Of a stretch of DNA of 64,000 nucleotides, positions 58,637 through 64,000 are shown in pieces. Position numbers and translations under genes: made by a program. The stretch comes from Fluviicola sp. (GTDB taxonomy: Bacteria > Bacteroidota > Bacteroidia > Flavobacteriales_D > Crocinitomicaceae), in assembly GCA_002734085.1 (NCBI GenBank), contig NVXV01000004.1, positions 76,122-140,121 on the forward strand, in the 5' to 3' direction. Numbering within the stretch: position 1 is the first letter of the stretch; the number at the start of each line of letters is the position of its first letter. The notes below the pieces were generated by a model that did not search any database, had not been told where the DNA came from, and worked only from the letters and a program-made list of their open reading frames with translations.

Positions 58637-59257
58637 ATGATGATTGATTTATTGATAAAACCACTATTCACTTTATTCCTCCTGTCCATAACCACAGTTG
58701 GTTGCTCCAGCAATCATAAAGAACATGGCATTATTAAGAATAAAGTTAAAACAGATACCTTTCACAAAAATGAAACTATTATTCATTCTGAGAGTAACTC
58801 AAAAAATCAAAACAAAGTCAGAGATACGCTACCTACATGGTTAAAACAACGTTTTCCCGACTCAATTAGCATTGATTATTCTTATGGTTTTACAACAAAC
58901 GAAATAACCACTTTTAAGCACTTAAACAACGAAGTTCATTTGATTATCACAAGTTGGTCTGATGGTTTATGCGTAGTGGACTCAGCATTTACTTTTCAGT
59001 CAAAAGATCCTATAAGTTCAGTAGAAATAGGTAGGGCTTGTGACAACCCTGAACCCAATTTAAACTATGAACATACAGATTATAAAATAATGTCTAACAA
59101 TGTTATTCAATCAACTACTTACAGTGAAACACTACCCGATTCTATTTACGAAATTGCGCAAGACAACCTGACTTATAGCACATCTAAATATAAGGAATAC
59201 GAAGAAACGGTAGTTGAGTATAGTATTGATGAAAAATGGCACATTATTAAGAACTAA
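58637..59257 (+). CDS. Lipoprotein of unknown function
   Basis: A 206-aa protein with a type II signal ending TTVGC, then SSNHKEHG and a Lys/Asn/Thr-rich tether of about 45 residues. The rest is a small acidic domain with no motif I know. The start may be the first or second of two adjacent ATG codons. It is followed within five bases by a membrane protein gene. Confidence 0.6.
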   Translation: MMIDLLIKPLFTLFLLSITTVGCSSNHKEHGIIKNKVKTDTFHKNETIIHSESNSKNQNKVRDTLPTWLKQRFPDSISIDYSYGFTTNEITTFKHLNNEVHLIITSWSDGLCVVDSAFTFQSKDPISSVEIGRACDNPEPNLNYEHTDYKIMSNNVIQSTTYSETLPDSIYEIAQDNLTYSTSKYKEYEETVVEYSIDEKWHIIKN

Positions 59258-59261
59258 TCAA

Positions 59262-59771
59262 ATGCAAAAAATCAATAAAATTGCGACAGTATTATTTGGA
59301 CTTTTTCTAGTTCTAATCGCGATAATGACGTTTCTTGATGTTAGAAAGTTCGTTGAAGTAGAATCAAAACTTGCAATCATTTATTTTTGTACTGGTCTAC
59401 TTTTCACAGTTCGATATTTCACCTCTAAGCGGATTTCTATAAAAGACAAAGTAAAATTAATCACTGTAGTTTCTTGGGCACTCATAAATGGTATTAGTTA
59501 TCTAAATATGACAAATATTGACTTGATCATTTACATATTCTTAGTATCAATATTTGTACTAGCAATAATTGAGATAATTTCATTTATCAAAAACAAATTT
59601 AATTTATCAAAAATTAATTTGGCTAAAGGTGCTTGTATTGCGACTCTTGGTTTAGGCGTTTTATTTAATATCATGCATTGGCCAGGTACTGAGGTTTTAC
59701 TTTTTCTGGAGTTAGTTGCATTGACATTATTGGGAACTCAATATTTAAAGTCTTTGCTTCTAAAATTATAA
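59262..59771 (+). CDS. Small polytopic membrane protein of unknown function
   Basis: I chose the ATG at 59262 (MQKINKIATVLFGLF) because it follows the preceding stop at 59257 and begins with a normal membrane helix; a longer frame from 59214 would overlap that gene. The 169-aa protein has about five membrane helices and little else. A GVLFNIMHWPGTEVLLFLE segment near the C-terminus resembles the GldL-type membrane segment, but this is too weak to name it. Confidence 0.6.
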   Translation: MQKINKIATVLFGLFLVLIAIMTFLDVRKFVEVESKLAIIYFCTGLLFTVRYFTSKRISIKDKVKLITVVSWALINGISYLNMTNIDLIIYIFLVSIFVLAIIEIISFIKNKFNLSKINLAKGACIATLGLGVLFNIMHWPGTEVLLFLELVALTLLGTQYLKSLLLKL

Positions 59772-59904
59772 CTCTTAATAATCAAAAAGATCTGGAGAAT
59801 TACGAACACTCCAATATAAAATGGTGTCTGATAGATTTTTTTAACATAATTAATTTGTTTTACTTTGTATTTCAAAGTACTTTTACATAAAAAAATAGAG
59901 CAAA

Positions 59905-60189
59905 ATGAAAAACAAAAGATTAATCATCATTTTATCAGCAGTTATTATCCTACTACTCATCCCTTTTGTGGCGATGCAATTTACCAACGGTGTAAATTGG
60001 AGTTCATCGGATTTTGTCATAATGGGGATTCTTTTGACTGGAACAGGATTACTATTAGAATTTTCCTTAAGAAAGATAAAAACTGTCAAATACAGATTAA
60101 TGGTTTCTGGAATTATAATATTTCTATTCCTTCTTGTGTGGGTAGAACTTGCAGTTGGAGTATTTGGGACACCGTTCGCAGGATCTTAA
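59905..60189 (+). CDS. Small three-TM membrane protein
   Basis: This 94-aa protein consists of three hydrophobic segments (about 5-25, 38-55 and 66-88) and ends WVELAVGVFGTPFAGS, an ending I associate with small conserved membrane proteins of Bacteroidota. Lys-rich ends suggest orientation only. The preceding 133 bp are AT-rich and non-coding. Function unknown. Confidence 0.6.
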   Translation: MKNKRLIIILSAVIILLLIPFVAMQFTNGVNWSSSDFVIMGILLTGTGLLLEFSLRKIKTVKYRLMVSGIIIFLFLLVWVELAVGVFGTPFAGS

Positions 60190-60300
60190 AGGTATGTTAA
60201 GGTCACTTAATAATTTTTTGTACAGATAAATTTCTCAATAAAATTCCTTCTCTACATTACTATGAATGATTAATTTTACCAATTCATAAAAACGCATTCT

Positions 60301-61383
60301 ATGAAGGAAACAGCTCTTACAAAAGTACACGAAGAATTAGGCGCGAAGATGGTGCCATTTGCAGGATATAGCATGCCTGTTCAATACAAAGGTCTAAAAC
60401 ACGAACACGAAGTTGTACGAACGGCAGTCGGTGTTTTTGATGTTTCTCACATGGGAGAGTTTTTTCTTCGTGGACCAAAAGCAGAAGAGTTGTTACAAAA
60501 GATCAGTAGTAACGACGCGAGTAAACTTGTTGTTGGTAAAGCGCAATACAGCTGTATGCCTAATGAAGATGGCGGAATCGTTGATGATTTAATTATCTAC
60601 AAAACGAAAGAAGACGAATTTTTATTGGTTGTGAATGCTTCAAACATTGAAAAGGATTGGGAGTGGATTAAAAAACATAACAACGTTGGTGCTGAAATGG
60701 TAAATGCTTCAGATGAATGGAGTTTGCTTGCTATTCAAGGACCAAGAGCAGCTAAAGCGATGCAATCCTTGACTAAAACTGACCTTGAAAATATCAAATT
60801 TTACACTTTTGAAGTGGGTGACTTTGCAGGTTGTCCGGATGTCATCATCTCAGCAACTGGATACACAGGTAGTGGTGGTTTTGAAATCTACGTTCCAAAT
60901 GAATCAGCAGAAAGAGTTTGGCACGCTGTTCTTGAAGCAGGAAGAGATTTTGGAATTGAACCTATTGGTTTAGGAGCCAGAGACACGTTGCGTTTAGAAA
61001 TGGGTTACTGTCTATATGGAAACGATATCGACGACACAACTTCTCCGCTTGAAGCAGGATTAGGATGGATTACTAAATTCACAAAAGACTTTATCAATAG
61101 TGATAGTCTGGCAAAACAAAAAGAGGAAGGAATCAAGAAAAAACTCGTTCCTTTTGAATTAATCGACAAAGGAATTCCGAGAAAAGACTATCCAATATTC
61201 GATTCTAATGAAAATGAAATTGGTCGCGTTACTTCTGGAACGATGTCTCCTTCTCTAGACAAAGCAATTGGATTAGGTTATGTCCCTGTCGAAATGAAAG
61301 AAGAAGGAACTGAAATCTATATTGGGGTTCGAAATAAGATGTTAAAGGCGAAGGTTTCGAAATTACCTTTTTATAAGGGGTAG
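60301..61383 (+). CDS. gcvT: Aminomethyltransferase, glycine cleavage T protein
   Basis: A 360-aa enzyme transferring the aminomethyl group from the H protein to tetrahydrofolate and releasing ammonia. Hallmarks: FDVSHMGEF with the conserved Asp near residue 50, NASNIEKDWEW, ATGYTGSGGFEIYVPN, GLGARDTLRLEMGYCLYGND and GRVTSGTMSPSL. The length is normal. It stands alone; the other gcv genes are not in the window. Confidence 0.97.
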   Translation: MKETALTKVHEELGAKMVPFAGYSMPVQYKGLKHEHEVVRTAVGVFDVSHMGEFFLRGPKAEELLQKISSNDASKLVVGKAQYSCMPNEDGGIVDDLIIYKTKEDEFLLVVNASNIEKDWEWIKKHNNVGAEMVNASDEWSLLAIQGPRAAKAMQSLTKTDLENIKFYTFEVGDFAGCPDVIISATGYTGSGGFEIYVPNESAERVWHAVLEAGRDFGIEPIGLGARDTLRLEMGYCLYGNDIDDTTSPLEAGLGWITKFTKDFINSDSLAKQKEEGIKKKLVPFELIDKGIPRKDYPIFDSNENEIGRVTSGTMSPSLDKAIGLGYVPVEMKEEGTEIYIGVRNKMLKAKVSKLPFYKG

Positions 61384-61389
61384 TTTTTT

Positions 61390-61554
61390 TTAGTGATCAG
61401 TGACGACATCTCGCGTGGCGAGATTTAGTGACGAATAGTAGGGCATAGGTATGTTTTGATTTTTAAATTCTTACTCACGCCTTCCCATTCGTCACTAAGA
61501 TTGGCTTACCGAATCCATCGGCACCTGTGTCCAATCGATGTCACTGGTCACTAA
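61390..61554. repeat. Nested inverted-repeat element (MITE-like or structured)
   Basis: The outer arms TTAGTGATCAGTGAC (61390-61404) and GTCACTGGTCACTAA (61540-61554) match at 14 of 15 positions. The inner arms TTAGTGACGAAT (61425-61436) and ATTCGTCACTAA (61487-61498) match perfectly. Between outer and inner left arms lies a third hairpin, ATCTCGC/GCGAGAT (61408-61424). The region is non-coding, between gcvT and the next gene. Confidence 0.7.
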
Positions 61555-61611
61555 CGCAATGCACTACACAAAATTCCATTTAAGTCTAAACTTTTTCTCA
61601 TCTTTGTATAC

Positions 61612-63846
61612 ATGAAAAACATCTTTATTTCTTTTTTCATTCTACTGTTTTTTGGATCAGGTTTATTGAGTCAAGGGAACTTTATGCTTTCCCCTCAAGA
61701 CAAGGCTTACTTATTCCATACAGTTCGTAAAAGCCCAATTTTAGAGCAGAATATTGGACGTTACATCAAATATACAGGCAAGGAAATCACTTTGCCTAAC
61801 GGTGAGATTAATTATGATTCCATCGAACTTGTCATTGTAAATCAGCCCGAATTACTTACTATCTACGCAGACGAAATTCGCAAAGCCCCCAAAGGGATTC
61901 TTGCAGAGGTCGCAAATAAAATGGCTCTATGGCATTTGAACAAAGTACTTGTTGCCCATCGTCAAAATGAATTAGAGAAAGGAGGTTATGTAAATGACTA
62001 TACTAAGTTTGAAGTTATTTTGTTTCGGGAACTTCCAGAGTGTGCTTTAAAAACGAAGAAAGAGCAACGAATCATACACCCTAAAGTTGAAAAATTAAAT
62101 AACCCGAGTTTAACATTCAATGACAAAGCTGCAGCACTCGACGGTTTTGGTGCATGGACCGAACAAGAAAAGAAACAAACACTTGATGCCTACAATGTGG
62201 CTATAAATGAATGGGTAAAAGAAAGAACCTTAGAAATCTACAGAAAACTTGGTGGCGAGGCCGATGTGTTTCACAATGTTTTAACAGCGGCTGGAGACGG
62301 ATCAAGTACTTCAGGACTATTCGAAGAACGCGAAAAAGACGAACGCGGAAGATGGAATAAAGGGTTACCAAAAGCCGTTGGATTATTTCCTTATGAATCC
62401 TATATCGGTATAAAGAAAGATGCTAAAAAGAAGAAGCCAGAAGTTATACCAATGGGACATACAGCTCATTTATTCCAGACTGTTGGTGGCGGTAAAAAAA
62501 CAAATATTCACGTTGATGTATGGGGATATAATAGTGAGAAACAAACTACTGTAGTTATTGATAAGGGTGGAGATATTTATCCATTGTTTGGCTCAAATGA
62601 TACGCGTTTTTTATCTCCAGACTCTACTTTCGGCGAAGGTGTAACCTATTATACAATGATTAATCGTTTGCGCGCAGATATTGTTGCTTACGAAGAAATG
62701 GTGACAGGTAAAAAAGGCATTGATTATTGGATTGAATATCATGAAGAAAGAAAACAAGATAAACTTCTGGAAATTGATAAAACTGAAAAGGAATTAAATG
62801 ATATCCGCTATAGTACAATAATTACGAACGATAAGAAGTACACTACAGACTCAAAGCGTAAAAAAAGGAAAAAACGCCAAGAAAAAGTCGTTCTTTATTA
62901 TGAACAATTAGCTGCAATTAAAAGAAAAATAAAAGAGCTTAAAGAAGAAAAAGAGATGATCCTAACCAAAAAACAGGCACTTGTTCGACAACAACAAGGC
63001 ATGTACGACCTCATCGGTACAAAATGGATCCCTTATGAAGAAAAAGACGGACTGTTTATTTTTAAAGACTCCGCACATTTTGATTTATTGACACAAGAAT
63101 TCACTTTTCCACCGAGTGAAGAAAAAGAAGATTTTGAAATTCGATTACTGGCTATCCCCTACTCTCATACAAGCGATCAATATGATGAAGTTATGTTGCA
63201 TATCAACATTGTAGACGCAGTTCCTCTTTATAACGCCCAAGTTCAACTGAATCTAAATGATGTTTTTGAAGTAGATAAATATGATTTAAATCAAACGTTA
63301 TTTACCGCTGAGGACTCTATTCCTGTGAAGGAGCTTTTTGATGCCTTGCAGGATAATAAGCGTTATTTCGATATCATTGCCCGAGGTGCTGGAGTGGCAA
63401 AGTGGAAGAATTTTGAGCCTGTAAAGTACTATGATCCGGTTGAAATGGATAATTATCCTGGAAAAACGCAAGAAGAGCGAAATAAAGCCAAAAACGACAG
63501 TGTTTTCAAACGATTAAGGACAACACAAGTCAAAGTTTTGATTGATCGTTGTATCACATTGGAAGTAAATAGTTTTACGGATCCTGTTAAAAGTAACTTC
63601 ACACCGCCCAACGAGGATCTAAAAAAGATGATGGAGCAATATGATTTATCTGAGAATGATATGCTCAGTGCCTACAGAACATACATGACACTAAAAACGT
63701 TAAAACAGGAATTGAATGTTTTGGCAGGAAAATACCTTGACCGTCCAGAAGCTAAAACTGCGATTGATCGAATTAATAAATCAATTGATAAGGCTAGGAT
63801 TTCTGTGGGAAAGACTTCTTTTAAGTATAAGGAGTTTGAGGAGTGA
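61612..63846 (+). CDS. Large secreted protein with coiled coil, unknown function
   Basis: This 744-aa protein has a signal peptide (FISFFILLFFGSGLLS, then QGNF). The N-terminal 380 residues include HTAHLFQTVGGGKKTNIHVDVWGYN and GGDIYPLFGSNDTRFLSPDSTFGEG. A long basic coiled coil spans about 380-465 (KELNDI, KRKKRKKRQEKV, IKELKEEKEMIL). The C-terminal 280 residues are mixed and soluble. No family is recognised. A CATCTTTG element just before the start resembles a -7 promoter box, so the leader may be very short. Confidence 0.65.
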   Translation: MKNIFISFFILLFFGSGLLSQGNFMLSPQDKAYLFHTVRKSPILEQNIGRYIKYTGKEITLPNGEINYDSIELVIVNQPELLTIYADEIRKAPKGILAEVANKMALWHLNKVLVAHRQNELEKGGYVNDYTKFEVILFRELPECALKTKKEQRIIHPKVEKLNNPSLTFNDKAAALDGFGAWTEQEKKQTLDAYNVAINEWVKERTLEIYRKLGGEADVFHNVLTAAGDGSSTSGLFEEREKDERGRWNKGLPKAVGLFPYESYIGIKKDAKKKKPEVIPMGHTAHLFQTVGGGKKTNIHVDVWGYNSEKQTTVVIDKGGDIYPLFGSNDTRFLSPDSTFGEGVTYYTMINRLRADIVAYEEMVTGKKGIDYWIEYHEERKQDKLLEIDKTEKELNDIRYSTIITNDKKYTTDSKRKKRKKRQEKVVLYYEQLAAIKRKIKELKEEKEMILTKKQALVRQQQGMYDLIGTKWIPYEEKDGLFIFKDSAHFDLLTQEFTFPPSEEKEDFEIRLLAIPYSHTSDQYDEVMLHINIVDAVPLYNAQVQLNLNDVFEVDKYDLNQTLFTAEDSIPVKELFDALQDNKRYFDIIARGAGVAKWKNFEPVKYYDPVEMDNYPGKTQEERNKAKNDSVFKRLRTTQVKVLIDRCITLEVNSFTDPVKSNFTPPNEDLKKMMEQYDLSENDMLSAYRTYMTLKTLKQELNVLAGKYLDRPEAKTAIDRINKSIDKARISVGKTSFKYKEFEE

Positions 63847-64000
63847 TGGATTTGAGTGTGAGTTTAGAGAATTTCGTACCTACGGTACTTTGGTTCTAGT
63901 TAGTAGACTTATTTTGAACTAAATATCGTCTCTACGATACTTTCATTTGGTCAAAAGAGAGTCTACTCTTGATAAGACGTATCAAAAAACTGCTCGTTAA
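63847..64000. other. Non-coding end of window
   Basis: No gene is supported in these 154 bases. A short TTTCGTACCTACGGTAC palindromic motif near 63872-63888 resembles dispersed Bacteroidota repeats, and a weaker copy (TCGTCTCTACGATAC) follows about 40 bases later. Confidence 0.35.

Noticed and set aside
59883-60089. Minus-strand open frame opposite the small membrane protein
   Set aside because: The plus-strand gene has a clear three-helix membrane pattern and conserved-looking end; the opposite frame has none.
1-64000. CRISPR array or rRNA genes
   Set aside because: No regularly spaced direct repeats and no rRNA-like sequence were seen.

Overview
The window comes from an AT-rich member of the Bacteroidota, most likely a Flavobacteriales-type organism. 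The evidence is a CTnDOT-class integrase and RteC protein, TlpA/DUF4369-type thioredoxin lipoproteins, a DUF4834 protein beside a CarB that lacks the C-terminal allosteric domain, TAnnTTTG-type -7 promoter elements, and few strong Shine-Dalgarno sites.

The window has two parts. From base 1 to about 42.9 kb every gene reads leftward and the content is accessory. I read this as the right part of an integrated genomic island parked beside a tRNA-Asp gene (42974-43047). From about 43.3 kb to the end the genes are ordinary chromosome.

The island has four blocks. (a) 38.87-42.72 kb is the mobility and replication module: tyrosine integrase, RteC-like protein, HTH/excisionase-like protein, a replication or regulatory wHTH protein and a DnaC-like ATPase, with shared operator-like sites. 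An 815-bp non-coding stretch follows. (b) 9.7-38.06 kb is a nearly gapless leftward run: a secreted protein ending in a stand-alone subtilase-prodomain-like fold, a 2794-aa subtilase whose catalytic domain is split by beta modules, a small secreted protein, two further giant proteins (about 1961 and 1893 aa), a lipoprotein, an alpha/beta hydrolase, a YejK/NdpA-like nucleoid protein paired with a four-TM membrane protein, a peptidoglycan amidase and a patatin phospholipase. The envelope-directed hydrolases and most giants have no signal peptide. (c) 7.5-9.7 kb continues the run with a Septu-type ATPase/HNH pair (ptuA, ptuB). (d) 1-7.34 kb is a second tight operon: AbiEi/AbiEii, a PIN-like nuclease, HerA translocase, NurA nuclease with a zinc-ribbon insert, and a DNA methyltransferase that runs off the left edge.

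The likely role of the island is defence or conflict. Blocks c and d are recognisable or near-recognisable anti-phage modules. Block b is the strongest candidate for an undescribed system: a protease, two lipases, an amidase and giant beta-rich proteins, all apparently co-transcribed.

The chromosome right of the tRNA holds a sensor histidine kinase, carB and a small membrane protein, an operon lpxK-punA-gatB-tlpA-like-tlpA-like with lpxH just downstream (lipid A synthesis, purine salvage, Gln-tRNA amidation, thiol redox), an outer-membrane barrel protein, several unknown membrane or lipoproteins, gcvT and a large secreted protein. A nested inverted repeat lies between the last two genes.
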